Shown: positions 43,881 to 52,800 of the stretch, piece by piece
Position numbering within the stretch: the first letter of the stretch is position 1
Layout: the number at the start of each line of letters is the position of its first letter
NCBI GenBank assembly: GCA_019454125.1
Contig: CP075365.1
Coordinates: 924,218 to 988,217, forward strand
Direction of reading: 5' to 3'
DNA: 64,000 nt
Source of the DNA: Fimbriimonadaceae bacterium
GTDB lineage: Bacteria; Armatimonadota; Fimbriimonadia; Fimbriimonadales; Fimbriimonadaceae
The notes under the pieces: model-generated
Seen by the model: the letters and a program-made list of their open reading frames with translations, nothing else
Database searches by the model: none
Told to the model about the DNA's origin: nothing
Program-made: the position numbers and the translations under genes

Positions 43881-45191
43881 TTACCGACCGACCGTGAAGT
43901 CGATGCTGTCCACTTCGTGGCACCAGAGGCTGGCGCCGGCAGGACCGGTCTGCTTGACGGTGTAGCGCATCAGCAATCGGCCACCGGAGACGAACCGAGC
44001 GTAGGGCCCGCCTGCAACGACCGTCCGGTCGCTGAACGAGGTGTTGACCGGGAACTCGGCACGGTTCACCCAAGCGCCGGCAGTGAAGTCGCGCAGCTCA
44101 AGGGCAACGCGGAAAGAGCCAGTGGTCTGCATTCGATTGCGATAGTGCATCTCCAGGCTCGAAGGGTTGCTCACTGTAGTCGGCGCGCCCACTTCCACGT
44201 TGACCGGGTCAACGGACTGGTTCGGCACGATGAACTTGCAGACGCGGAGCACGTTGCCGTCCGATTGGGCAAGGCTCGCCACGTTGCCCGCGTCGAGTCG
44301 GCCCAGGCGGATCACGAAGTTGTCCGGCACGGCTTTCTCAGCCGCGGCCGGAACCGTGAACCATTGCTCGCCATTGATCGCGGAGAAGTCCGCCAAGCGC
44401 GGTTCGGCAAGGTTGTCACCGCCATTGAGGCCGCTCAAGACCTGGTTGGACAGGTAATCGTGGCCGCCGCCGTTCACGAAGATGCAAAGCTTGATCGGAC
44501 CGGTCGGGTTGCCGATCGCAGCCAGCGGGATCCTGAATTCCATGCCCGTGGTGACGCCCGCGCCGTTGCCCGGGTCGATCCCGTTGCCGCCCGGCACGCC
44601 GGCCGTGTTGGAGTTGTCCAGGGTCGCTTCGATCCCGAACGGGTTGGTGCCGCCATTGAGCGTGCCGTTACCCTGCACTCCCATGCCGAGGTAGTAACCG
44701 ACGCCGCCGTTCGCGACAGCCTTGACCTCGCTGTAGTTTGCGTAGAGCTCAAGCGGGCTGTTGCCGCAGGTCAAGCCAAGCCAGTAGTCCGCCGCAAGGG
44801 CCGTGTCGAAGGTCAGGCCGTTGCCGGTGCCATCGTCGCTCATGCGGTTCAAGGCGCCGAAGTCCACGTCCGGATAGTCGCCCGTCAGCCTCGTGTGCCC
44901 GCCGGCGATGCTGTCGATGAAGATCTCAAGCTTGTTAAAATTGCTCTCCAGGTTGCCGCCGACCAGGATGTAGAGGTCCGTGGCCGTCCGGTAGACGTAG
45001 CAGTTGTCGAGCTCGCTGCCGTTCGCGAAGTCGGGAAGTCCGAGGTTGCTGTCGCCGAACTGGGTCTGCGTATTTTGTACGACTATCGGGCTGCCGTAGA
45101 CAGGGTCGGCGATCCCGTCCACAGTCTGCGCAACGGCGAGCCCACAGGCTGCCATGAGCGCGGTGGTGAAAATGCCTTTTGTCAGTTTCAT
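43881..45191 (-). CDS. Secreted two-domain protein B, paralogue of A
   Basis: 436 residues from ATG 45191, preceded by GAGGAGAAG. Signal peptide GIFTTALMAACGLAVAQ. The N-terminal domain (TVDGIADPVYGSPIVVQNTQT, VYRTATDLYILVGGNL) and the C-terminal domain (FVIRLGRLDAGNVASLAQSD to LWCHEVDSIDFTVG) both match protein A, so the pair arose by tandem duplication. The C-terminal domain keeps a cysteine in VCKFIV and in WCHE in both. Function unknown. Confidence 0.8.
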   Translation of the reverse strand: MKLTKGIFTTALMAACGLAVAQTVDGIADPVYGSPIVVQNTQTQFGDSNLGLPDFANGSELDNCYVYRTATDLYILVGGNLESNFNKLEIFIDSIAGGHTRLTGDYPDVDFGALNRMSDDGTGNGLTFDTALAADYWLGLTCGNSPLELYANYSEVKAVANGGVGYYLGMGVQGNGTLNGGTNPFGIEATLDNSNTAGVPGGNGIDPGNGAGVTTGMEFRIPLAAIGNPTGPIKLCIFVNGGGHDYLSNQVLSGLNGGDNLAEPRLADFSAINGEQWFTVPAAAEKAVPDNFVIRLGRLDAGNVASLAQSDGNVLRVCKFIVPNQSVDPVNVEVGAPTTVSNPSSLEMHYRNRMQTTGSFRVALELRDFTAGAWVNRAEFPVNTSFSDRTVVAGGPYARFVSGGRLLMRYTVKQTGPAGASLWCHEVDSIDFTVGR

Positions 45192-45243
45192 GTCTCTTCT
45201 CCTCATTGAGTCCGTCATGCGAGGCGGAAGCTACTGCTCCTGC

Positions 45244-45271
45244 CTGTGAATACGAATTCACAGTTAGTATA
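45244..45271 (-). promoter_or_regulatory. Promoter of protein B with palindrome near the start site
   Basis: TATACT (45271-45266) is a good -10 box, with TTGCCA at 45296-45291 as a possible -35 (spacer 19). The 20-bp palindrome CTGTGAATACGAATTCACAG (45244-45263) covers the expected start of the transcript. It could be an operator or a 5' hairpin. Confidence 0.55.
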
Positions 45272-45355
45272 CGGCACAAATCACCCTGAGTGGCAAGTGC
45301 ATCTGCCCGCAGGTGTGCGAGATTTCCACCAGCCCCGCAAAGCTGCTGGAGAGAC

Positions 45356-45390
45356 AAAAAGAAGGCCGCCCCCGCTAGAGGGGCGGCCTT
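45356..45390 (-). terminator. Rho-independent terminator after protein C
   Basis: An 11-bp stem (AAGGCCGCCCC, 45362-45372, with GGGGCGGCCTT, 45380-45390), followed on the minus strand by CTTTTTG. Confidence 0.85.
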
Positions 45391-45412
45391 TGGCCTTCTG
45401 TCGAGCCAGGCG

Positions 45413-47785
45413 TTACTGGCCGACGGTCCAGACCGCGCGGTCTGTGAGCTGGCACCAGATGCTGGCGCCGGCAGGGCCGGTCTGCTTGATGCGGTATCGC
45501 GCGCGCAGGGCGTTCCCGCCCCCGACGTAGCGGCCCAAGGAACCGGTTCCGTTCAGAGTGCGCTCAGTGAACGTCGTGCCGACGGCGTCGGTGCGGACGT
45601 CGGTCGCATCGAACGAGTTCGTCTGCCAGTTGTACATGTCCAGGATCTGGCTGAACGAGCCCGTAGTGTCCATCCTGGAAAGGACGGTGAAGCTCAGCGA
45701 GGTCGGGTTGCTTCCCGGCGCCGTGCCGTCGATTTCGACGTTGATCGGTTCGACGAACTGGTTCGGCACGATGAACTTGCACACGACGAGCGAGTCGCCG
45801 TCACGCCCCGCAAGGCTCTGGACGTTGCCGGAGGCGAGGCGGCCCAGGCGGACCGTGAAGCTGCCCGGCGCGACTTCGACGTTCGAGCCGCCCGTCACGG
45901 TGAGGACGGCGTTGCCGGTCGCCGTCTGGCGGTCCGGGTTGGTCAGGGTCAGGTTGCGAGTGCCGGTGGCGGCGTTCGCCGCGACCGTGACGTTCAGTAC
46001 GACCTGGGTCGGGTTGCTGTGGTTGAACGTGATGCTGTTGACGGTGACGCCCGTGCCGCTGAAGAGCGCTTCGAGGCGCTGCGGGAAGCTGGCGTCGTTG
46101 TCGTAGTACTCACGGCCGTTGGAGCCGTCGCCGGTCACCGTGATGTTGGTCGTCTGGCCCTGGGCCACCGAGTTCGGAGCGAGGCTGACGATCGGGCACG
46201 GAGCCGGAGCCTTCAGTTCGGCCCAGCGGGTGGACCACACGCCGGCGGAGGCCACCGTCTCCTGGATCGTCCAGACGGTCTGGTCGTCCGCGGGGTCCAC
46301 GAAGGTTCCAGAATAGTCGCCCCAGCGGCCAGCGTTATAGCCGGCCGTGCTCTGGAAGTACGTTTCCGGGGCGCCGGTCTGGCCGAGCGGGGCACCAAAC
46401 AAGCGGCCCGCATGGATCGCGCGGATGAACGTCGAGGAGTTGGCGCTGTTCGCGCCGATGGCGAGGTGGCCCTGGCCCGTCATGGCGCAGCTGCCCATCC
46501 AGTAGTACTGGAAGCCGCTGCTGGCCGGGTCGAAGAGGGTGCCGGCCTGGCGAAGGGTCGGCGTGGCGTTCGTAAGGTTGACGAGCTCGTACCAGCGCAT
46601 GCCGACACGGGTCGCGCCGACGCCGCCGTTGGCGTTCCCGTTTTGGTCGCAGTTCGTCGCGTGGGCGCATGTGAGCGTCCACGTGTTCGTCTTTCGGTTC
46701 AGGCGGATCTGGGCGTGGAAGATGCGGTCGCCGAGGCTCGGCTGGCTACCGCCGTTGCTCGGGATGTTGCCCGGGACTGACGTCGCCGGCACGTTGATCA
46801 CGATGTTGCCGGAGATCGAGGGAACGTTGTTCGACCAGCTAAGCTTGCGCATAACGAGCTGGCCTGTCGCGCCCTGGTTAGGGCCGATGATGTAAGACTC
46901 CGGCGCGTTCGGATCCGGATTGTCCACACCGCGAGGCGAAAACGGAGCGGTGCCGCTGGTGCCGCCAGTCGTGAACCGGAACCCCGTCACAAGCCCAGAG
47001 CCAACCAGGTTGGCCTTGGGGATGACCGTCACGGCCGTTCCGAGGAACGCGGAAAGGCTCGTGTTGAACGTGTTCTCGCCGACGATGACGCCGTACCGGT
47101 CGACGCCGCAAGACTCATAGTCCGAGAAGGCGCCCGGAACCTGGTAGTACCAGAACGTGAAGTTCGACTGGTTCGTGATCGTCGGCCCGTTCGAAACGGC
47201 GAGGCAAATGCGGTTCGGGGCGTTGAAGGTGATCGCGACGATGTACCACTTCTGGCTCAGCGGGTCGTACGTGGCCCGCGGGTCGATCGCGTCGGACCCG
47301 CCGCCGACCGACGAGAAGAACGCCTGAGAGGTGATTCGTGGCCCCAGGTTTCCGTCCTTGTCGCGCCAGTTGATCATGCCGTTCACGAACGTGCAGACCT
47401 GGGTGGGGCCGATCGAGCCGAAGCTGTCCGGAGGGGTGTACTGCGTGGCGGGCTCACCAACGAAGCTGCGGCCGAGGGTCTGCGGCGCCAAGGGGCCGCT
47501 CGCCGGGCCCTCGTCCATCGGGTACCGGTTGCCCGGCAGGGCTTCCTTCGCCAGAGGCAGGTTCTCGCGACCGAGTTCCTGTTCTTCCGTTCGCTTCGGA
47601 ACGATGAAGCCTGCGTAAGTGGGATTGTCGAGGCGGGCCAGCTCTTCAATGCTGAACGTGTAGCCGCCTTGGAGCTGGATAGGCGTGCCTTCGGTGTAAC
47701 CCTTGGGCGCTTGCGCGGGCGATATTGATGTAAGGACCGCCGCGAAAAGCAACGGACGGCAAAGGCGAGTGAGTGTCAAATGCAT
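45413..47785 (-). CDS. Secreted protein C: propeller-like, IPT/TIG-like and shared C-terminal domain
   Basis: 790 residues. Signal peptide LLFAAVLTSISPAQA. The body (about 100-535) has the paralogue blocks YTPPDSFGSIGPTQVCTFVNG, DPRATYDPLSQKWYIVAITF and GRWGDYSGTFVDPADDQTVW. An IPT/TIG-like domain follows (about 535-635; SLAPNSVAQGQTTNITVTG to VLTVTGG). The last 155 residues are the shared C-terminal domain. ATG 47785 touches its GGAG; TTG 47779 has better spacing. Likely an extracellular adhesion or binding protein (inference). Confidence 0.8.
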   Translation of the reverse strand: MHLTLTRLCRPLLFAAVLTSISPAQAPKGYTEGTPIQLQGGYTFSIEELARLDNPTYAGFIVPKRTEEQELGRENLPLAKEALPGNRYPMDEGPASGPLAPQTLGRSFVGEPATQYTPPDSFGSIGPTQVCTFVNGMINWRDKDGNLGPRITSQAFFSSVGGGSDAIDPRATYDPLSQKWYIVAITFNAPNRICLAVSNGPTITNQSNFTFWYYQVPGAFSDYESCGVDRYGVIVGENTFNTSLSAFLGTAVTVIPKANLVGSGLVTGFRFTTGGTSGTAPFSPRGVDNPDPNAPESYIIGPNQGATGQLVMRKLSWSNNVPSISGNIVINVPATSVPGNIPSNGGSQPSLGDRIFHAQIRLNRKTNTWTLTCAHATNCDQNGNANGGVGATRVGMRWYELVNLTNATPTLRQAGTLFDPASSGFQYYWMGSCAMTGQGHLAIGANSANSSTFIRAIHAGRLFGAPLGQTGAPETYFQSTAGYNAGRWGDYSGTFVDPADDQTVWTIQETVASAGVWSTRWAELKAPAPCPIVSLAPNSVAQGQTTNITVTGDGSNGREYYDNDASFPQRLEALFSGTGVTVNSITFNHSNPTQVVLNVTVAANAATGTRNLTLTNPDRQTATGNAVLTVTGGSNVEVAPGSFTVRLGRLASGNVQSLAGRDGDSLVVCKFIVPNQFVEPINVEIDGTAPGSNPTSLSFTVLSRMDTTGSFSQILDMYNWQTNSFDATDVRTDAVGTTFTERTLNGTGSLGRYVGGGNALRARYRIKQTGPAGASIWCQLTDRAVWTVGQ

Positions 47786-47856
47786 CTCCTAGGTGGGGGC
47801 AACGGCTCGTTAAGGCACGAAGCACGCCAATTTGGAAGATACCGTCCCAATCTGTC

Positions 47857-47890
47857 AAAAAAAATCTCTGCCAGACAATCTGGCAGAGAT
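47857..47890 (-). terminator. Rho-independent terminator after protein D
   Basis: A perfect 12-bp stem (ATCTCTGCCAGA, 47864-47875, with TCTGGCAGAGAT, 47879-47890), a 3-base loop and a run of T on the minus strand. Confidence 0.92.
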
Positions 47891-47944
47891 GCGGGTTTTT
47901 TGGCCAACCCGCCTGAGGGCGGGCTGGCCGTTCGCGGTCACGCC

Positions 47945-50356
47945 TTAAGGCGTGTAGATCCACTTGGCCTGGTCAGCCTGGTGGCACCAGATGCTGGCGC
48001 CGGCCGGGCCGGTCTGCTTGATGCGGTACCGGGCGCGGACGGCGTTTCCGGCCGAGAAGTAGCGGCCCAAGTTGCCGGTCGCGGTGAGCGTCCGGGTCGC
48101 ATAGGTCGTGTTGATCGAGTCCGTGCGGACGTCGTTCGAGTCGAACGCGTTCGTCTGGAAGTCGTACAGGTCGAGCGTCTGGCTAAAGGCGCCTGTCGTG
48201 TCCATCTTCGCGACCATCTCGAACTTCAGGTCGGTCGGGTTGTTGCCCGGGGCCGTGCCGTTGACTTCGACGTTGATCGGTTCGACGAACTGGTTCGGGA
48301 CGATGAACTTGCAGACCTTCAGGGCGTCGCCATCGACGTTGGCCAAGCTGGCAACGTTGCCCGAATCCAGGCGGCCGAGACGGACGGTGAAGGAGTTCGG
48401 GGCGATCGCGACCGCGCCGCCGCCCGCGGTGACGGTGAAGACACCGGTTCCCACAGTGGCCTGGCGGTCAGGGTTGGTGATCGTCAAGTCGCGGGCGCCG
48501 AGGGCGGCACCGTTGTCGACGGTCACGTTCAACACGACCTGGGTCGGGTTGTTGTGGTCGAACGAGATGCTGTTGACCGTGACGCCCGCACCGCTGAAGG
48601 CGGCTTCAAGGCGCTGCGGATAAGAAGCGTCCGTATCGTAGTACTCCTGGCCGTTGCCGGAGCTGCCTGTCACGGTGACGTTCGCCGTCTGCCCTTGCTG
48701 AAGGCTGTTCGGGGAAACGGTCGTGATCGGACAAGGCGCCGGCGCCAAGAGCTGGGCCCAGCGGACGCCCCAGGTATCGGCAGAACGGACGATTTCCTGG
48801 ACGGTCCAGATGGTCTGGTCGTCGTTCGGGTCGACGAAGGTGCCCGAGTAGTCGCCCCAGCGCTGCACGCCACTGAACGGGTCAATGTAGCGGGCCGTGC
48901 TCTGGAAGTAAACGGTGGGAGTGCGGGTCGTGCCCAGCGTGTCGTTGAAGAGGCGGCCGGAGTAGACGCCCTGGACGTACGTGGCCGAGTTGGAGCCGCT
49001 ATAGCCGAAGGCCATGTGGCCCTGGCCCGTCATGACCCCGCTGCCCATCCAGTAGTGGATCGGCGTGCCGCCCGGGTCGACGATCGAGCCGGCCTGGCGG
49101 AGCGTCGGCGTGGGCTGGGTCAGGTCGACGAGCTCGTACCATCGCATTCCCATGCGGTCACCACCGGCGACACCGGTGCTGGTCATGCGGAAGTGGTGGG
49201 CCGTGACCAGCGTCCATATGCCCGTCTTGCGGTTCTTGCGGATCTGGGCGTGGAACAGGCGGTCGGAGACCGAGCTGAGCAGGCGGGACGTGTCCCGCGT
49301 GGGGACGTTGATCGGTGTGGAAGTCGACGGCGTGCTGATGATGATGTTGCCGCTGATGGAGGGTGTGGTGCCGCTCCAGCTCAGCTTGCGCATCACCAAC
49401 TGGCTGAAGTTCGAGTTGCTGACGCCGATGATGTAGGACTCGGGGGCGTTCGGATCCGGGTTGTCGACGCCGCGGGGCGAGTCGACGCCTTGACCACCGC
49501 TCGAAGACGTGTTGAACCGGAAACCGGTGATCAGGCCGCCCGCGCCAAGGTTGGCGAGCGGGAAGATGGTCACGTTCGTGCCGAGGTACTGGGTGAGGCC
49601 CGTGTTGAACGTGTTCTCACCGACCATGACCGAGTACTTGTCGACGCCGAGCGACGGGTAGTCGCAGAACGCGCTGGGCACCTGGTAGTAGTACTGGGTG
49701 AAGTCCGCCTGGGCCGTGATCGTCGGGCCGTTCGAAACGGCCAGGATGATGCGGTTCGGCGAATTGACCGTGATCGCGACGACGTACCACTTCTGCGTGA
49801 TCGGGTCGAACGTCACGCGAGGGTCGGAGGTGCCGAACGAAGTGCCGCCGACCAGGTTGAAGAAGGTGTCGAGGTTGATCGAGACCTGGATCGTGCCGGT
49901 GCGGCTGCGCCAGTTGATGCGGCCGTTCACGGCCGTGCAGACCTGGCTGGGGCCGATCGCGCCGAACGAGTCGGGCGGGTAGAAGCCCGTCGCGCCCTGG
50001 CCCTCAAAGTTGGCGCCAACGGTTTGCGGGGTGAACGGAAGTCCGTGGCTCTTACCGTTTTGGCTCAGCGGGAACGAGCCGCCAGGAAGGGCGTCGGGGT
50101 TCTGTTGCAGGTTCGAGCGGTCGCGACCTTTGACCTCCGTCTCCTTGATGATCCGGGCGACCTTGTTCAAGAAGGGATATTCGCGGTCGGCGCGGATCAA
50201 GTCCGCGACAGAGACCTTACCGGCATTGACAATCGTGATTTTTTCGCCGAGCGTATAGCCAGGCTTTAGGTTCTGTGCCGTGCCAAGCGTCGCCAAGCTG
50301 AGTGCAGCGACCAAGAACACGCTTCTAGTTCGGATTTTTCCGAGCGGGATCGGCAT
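47945..50356 (-). CDS. Secreted protein D, close paralogue of C
   Basis: 803 residues from ATG 50356, where the signal peptide begins (IRTRSVFLVAALSLATLGTAQ). The frame is open further up to 50473, but that part is not signal-like. It matches protein C along its length: YPPDSFGAIGPSQVCTAVNG, DPRVTFDPITQKWYVVAITV, RWGDYSGTFVDPNDDQTIW, the TIG-like PNSLQQGQTANVTVTGSSG and the shared C-terminal domain. C and D are an ancient tandem pair; D has its own strong terminator. Confidence 0.82.
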   Translation of the reverse strand: MPIPLGKIRTRSVFLVAALSLATLGTAQNLKPGYTLGEKITIVNAGKVSVADLIRADREYPFLNKVARIIKETEVKGRDRSNLQQNPDALPGGSFPLSQNGKSHGLPFTPQTVGANFEGQGATGFYPPDSFGAIGPSQVCTAVNGRINWRSRTGTIQVSINLDTFFNLVGGTSFGTSDPRVTFDPITQKWYVVAITVNSPNRIILAVSNGPTITAQADFTQYYYQVPSAFCDYPSLGVDKYSVMVGENTFNTGLTQYLGTNVTIFPLANLGAGGLITGFRFNTSSSGGQGVDSPRGVDNPDPNAPESYIIGVSNSNFSQLVMRKLSWSGTTPSISGNIIISTPSTSTPINVPTRDTSRLLSSVSDRLFHAQIRKNRKTGIWTLVTAHHFRMTSTGVAGGDRMGMRWYELVDLTQPTPTLRQAGSIVDPGGTPIHYWMGSGVMTGQGHMAFGYSGSNSATYVQGVYSGRLFNDTLGTTRTPTVYFQSTARYIDPFSGVQRWGDYSGTFVDPNDDQTIWTVQEIVRSADTWGVRWAQLLAPAPCPITTVSPNSLQQGQTANVTVTGSSGNGQEYYDTDASYPQRLEAAFSGAGVTVNSISFDHNNPTQVVLNVTVDNGAALGARDLTITNPDRQATVGTGVFTVTAGGGAVAIAPNSFTVRLGRLDSGNVASLANVDGDALKVCKFIVPNQFVEPINVEVNGTAPGNNPTDLKFEMVAKMDTTGAFSQTLDLYDFQTNAFDSNDVRTDSINTTYATRTLTATGNLGRYFSAGNAVRARYRIKQTGPAGASIWCHQADQAKWIYTP

Positions 50357-50601
50357 AGTAAGTTTCCAGTCCTCCCCACCCTTATCGTCAGGCGACAGGG
50401 CGCAGCCTTTAAGGTAGGGCGGCAGCAAGGGGCCGCCATAACGACCACCTCCAGGCCAAAGGTAATCTACCATTTAAGAGGCTGGGATTCACTTGAATTC
50501 TCACAACCCCAGCAACGATGCTGTGGGACCTTTAGCCGCATCCGTCCCTTGGCACGTCGACGGGCCCCGCTGATCGCCCGGGTCGGATAGAATCGGGCGG
50601 A
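50357..50601. other. Divergent control region between protein D and nuoG
   Basis: No gene is seen in these 245 bp. On the minus strand GAGAATTCAAGTGAAT (around 50490) faintly resembles the GAATTC box of proteins A and B. TAGAAT near 50588 serves nuoG. Confidence 0.35.
50588..50593 (+). promoter_or_regulatory. -10 box of nuoG (TAGAAT)
   Basis: TAGAAT ends 8 bp before ATG 50602, implying leaderless or near-leaderless mRNA for the operon's first gene. Confidence 0.45.
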
Positions 50602-52779
50602 ATGGCAGGCGCGAACCAAGGACAGACCGTGAAGCTCACGATCAACGACGTCGAAATCGACGTGCCTCAAGGCGAGTTGATCGTTGAATCGGTCAAGCGG
50701 CTTGGACTTGAGATCCCGATTTTCTGCTACCACCCCCGGATGAAGCCCGTGGGAATGTGCCGCATGTGCCTCGTCGAAGTCGGCTTCAAACAACCGGACG
50801 GGTCGGTCCGCAAGATGCCCAAGCCCCAAGCGGGGTGCACCCTGCCTGCAAGCGAGGGGATGGTCGTCTATACCGACACCGAACTTATCCACAACGACCG
50901 AAGGGGCGTCCTCGAGTTTCTCCTGGCCAACCATCCTTTGGACTGCCCGATCTGCGACAGGGGCGGTGAGTGCCCGCTGCAGAACAACACCTTGGCCTAT
51001 GGCCCTTCCACCAGCCGCTTCATCGAGTTGAAGCGCCACCTGCCCAAGGCCTTCCCGCTCTCCAAGTACGTCACCCTGGACTTGGAGCGGTGCATCCAGT
51101 GCGGCCGTTGCGTCCGCTTCACCGAGGAGATCAGTGGCGACCACGACCTCGCCTTCCGCTTCCGCGGCGCAGAGATGCAGCCGAGCACCTTCCAGTTGAC
51201 GGAGTTCGAGAGCAAGTTCAGCGGGAACGTGATCGAAATTTGCCCGGTCGGCGCTTTGACCTCCGCCCGTTACCGGTTCCGCGCCCGCCCTTGGGACCTG
51301 GAAACCGCGCCGTCGGTCTGCACCCAGTGCTCCAACGGGTGCAACACCTGGTTCGACCACCGCGTCGGCCGCTTCGTGCGCGTCAACGCGCGCACGAACG
51401 AAGCCGTGAACGAGGATTGGACGTGCGACCGTGGCAAGTTCGGCCACGACAACTACAACTCGCCGGGACGCCTCACCACCCCGCTCGTGCGCCAAGGGGA
51501 GGGCCTCGCCGAAACGGGCTGGTCCGAAGCGTATGAAGCGCTCTTCCAAGGCTTCGAGCCCGGTGGAGCGGAAGTGGCCGGTCTCGTCGGGCCTGAAGTC
51601 TCGAACGAGGCCCTCTTCCTCTTCGCCAACCTCTTCCGAACCGCTTTCAAATCCCCGAACCTGGACTACCGATGGCGGCAGAACCTCGTGCCGGCGGGCC
51701 AGTCCGTCTCGGCCCGCTTGGGCGTCGAGCCCGTGCAGGGCCGCATCGCCGACCTTGAAACGGCCGGGTCGATCCTCGTCTTTGGGACGTCGCTGGCCGA
51801 CGAACTCCCGATCGCCTACCTGCGCGTCCGCAAGGCGGCCACCCACCACGGCGCCAAAGTCGTGGTCGCCACCGACCGCCCGACCGAGGTCGAACGGTTC
51901 GCAACAGTCACCTTGCACTACCGGCCGGGCACCGGCGCCACCCTCGCGGCCGGTCTGCTCGCACAGTTGGTCAAAGACGGCCGTGCCGAATTCCCGCCCG
52001 CGACCCGCGACGAACTCGCCAAGTTCGACGCCGCCCGGGTCGAGAACGAGACCGGGGTCTCGCAAGGCGGCTTGCGCGCCGCCGCGGCCCTCCTGCCAGG
52101 CGCGCGCGTCCTCACGAGCCACGCGCTCTATAACTTCCCGGACGCCGCCAGCGTGATGGAGCACTTGGCCGGGATGGCCATGGCCACCGGCGGCCGCTTC
52201 GATTGCTGGGCCACCGGCGCGAACGACCAAGGCGCTGAGGAACTCGGCGTGCGGCCGGACGCAGTGCCGGGCGCGACCGGCCTGGATACGCGGGCCGTCC
52301 TCGAAGGCTGCGCCACGGGCCGCATCAAGGCGCTCTGGCTCTTTGGCGCGGACCCCTTCGTTTTGCACCCGGACCAAGACCTGGTCCGCCGTGCCCTGGA
52401 GACTGTGCCGTTCCTGGCCTATGCCGGCTCGCTCACAAACGAGGCCGTGCACTACGCCAGCGTCGTCCTCCCCATGGCGCTGCCCGCCGAGGCGGAAGGG
52501 ACGTTCACGAACTGCGAGCGCCGCGTCCAACTGGTCCGGCCCGCGGTGCCGCCGCCGGGGCTCGCCAAGCCCGCCTGGCGCATCGTGAGCGAGTGCCTGC
52601 TCCGCGCCACGGACCAAACCCCGTTCTTTAACCCGGCAGAAGTGCTGACCAAAATTGCGGAAACGGTGCCCGCGTTCGCGGGGATCGGTGCGGATTCCCT
52701 GGCCGGCGAAGGCTTCTTGCTCGGCGCGCGGTCCGGTGCGTCCCACGCCGAGGCCGTCGGGGTAGGACAAGGCGCCTGA
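50602..52779 (+). CDS. nuoG: NADH-quinone oxidoreductase subunit G
   Basis: 725 residues. NuoG carries the iron-sulfur chain in the peripheral arm of complex I. Clusters visible: [2Fe-2S] at C42, C53, C56 and C79; the His-Cys [4Fe-4S] in HPLDCPICDRGGECPLQ; a further one in CIQCGRCVRF with EICPVGAL; and the extra N7 ligands CTQCSNGC with a later TCDRG, which only some bacteria keep. The rest is a molybdopterin-oxidoreductase-like domain without its cofactor loop. The stop lies 21 bp before nuoH. Confidence 0.96.
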   Translation: MAGANQGQTVKLTINDVEIDVPQGELIVESVKRLGLEIPIFCYHPRMKPVGMCRMCLVEVGFKQPDGSVRKMPKPQAGCTLPASEGMVVYTDTELIHNDRRGVLEFLLANHPLDCPICDRGGECPLQNNTLAYGPSTSRFIELKRHLPKAFPLSKYVTLDLERCIQCGRCVRFTEEISGDHDLAFRFRGAEMQPSTFQLTEFESKFSGNVIEICPVGALTSARYRFRARPWDLETAPSVCTQCSNGCNTWFDHRVGRFVRVNARTNEAVNEDWTCDRGKFGHDNYNSPGRLTTPLVRQGEGLAETGWSEAYEALFQGFEPGGAEVAGLVGPEVSNEALFLFANLFRTAFKSPNLDYRWRQNLVPAGQSVSARLGVEPVQGRIADLETAGSILVFGTSLADELPIAYLRVRKAATHHGAKVVVATDRPTEVERFATVTLHYRPGTGATLAAGLLAQLVKDGRAEFPPATRDELAKFDAARVENETGVSQGGLRAAAALLPGARVLTSHALYNFPDAASVMEHLAGMAMATGGRFDCWATGANDQGAEELGVRPDAVPGATGLDTRAVLEGCATGRIKALWLFGADPFVLHPDQDLVRRALETVPFLAYAGSLTNEAVHYASVVLPMALPAEAEGTFTNCERRVQLVRPAVPPPGLAKPAWRIVSECLLRATDQTPFFNPAEVLTKIAETVPAFAGIGADSLAGEGFLLGARSGASHAEAVGVGQGA

Positions 52780-52787
52780 CCTCCGGG

Positions 52788-52793
52788 TAAAGT
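52788..52793 (+). promoter_or_regulatory. Putative internal -10 box before nuoH (TAAAGT)
   Basis: TAAAGT ends 7 bp before TTG 52801, in the only sizeable gap of the operon. Confidence 0.3.
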
Positions 52794-52800
52794 CCCCGCG

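Noticed and set aside
47780-50269. 829-codon open frame on the plus strand
   Set aside because: Antisense to secreted protein D; composition is Arg/Val/Asp-rich without motifs. Protein D has a signal peptide and paralogues.
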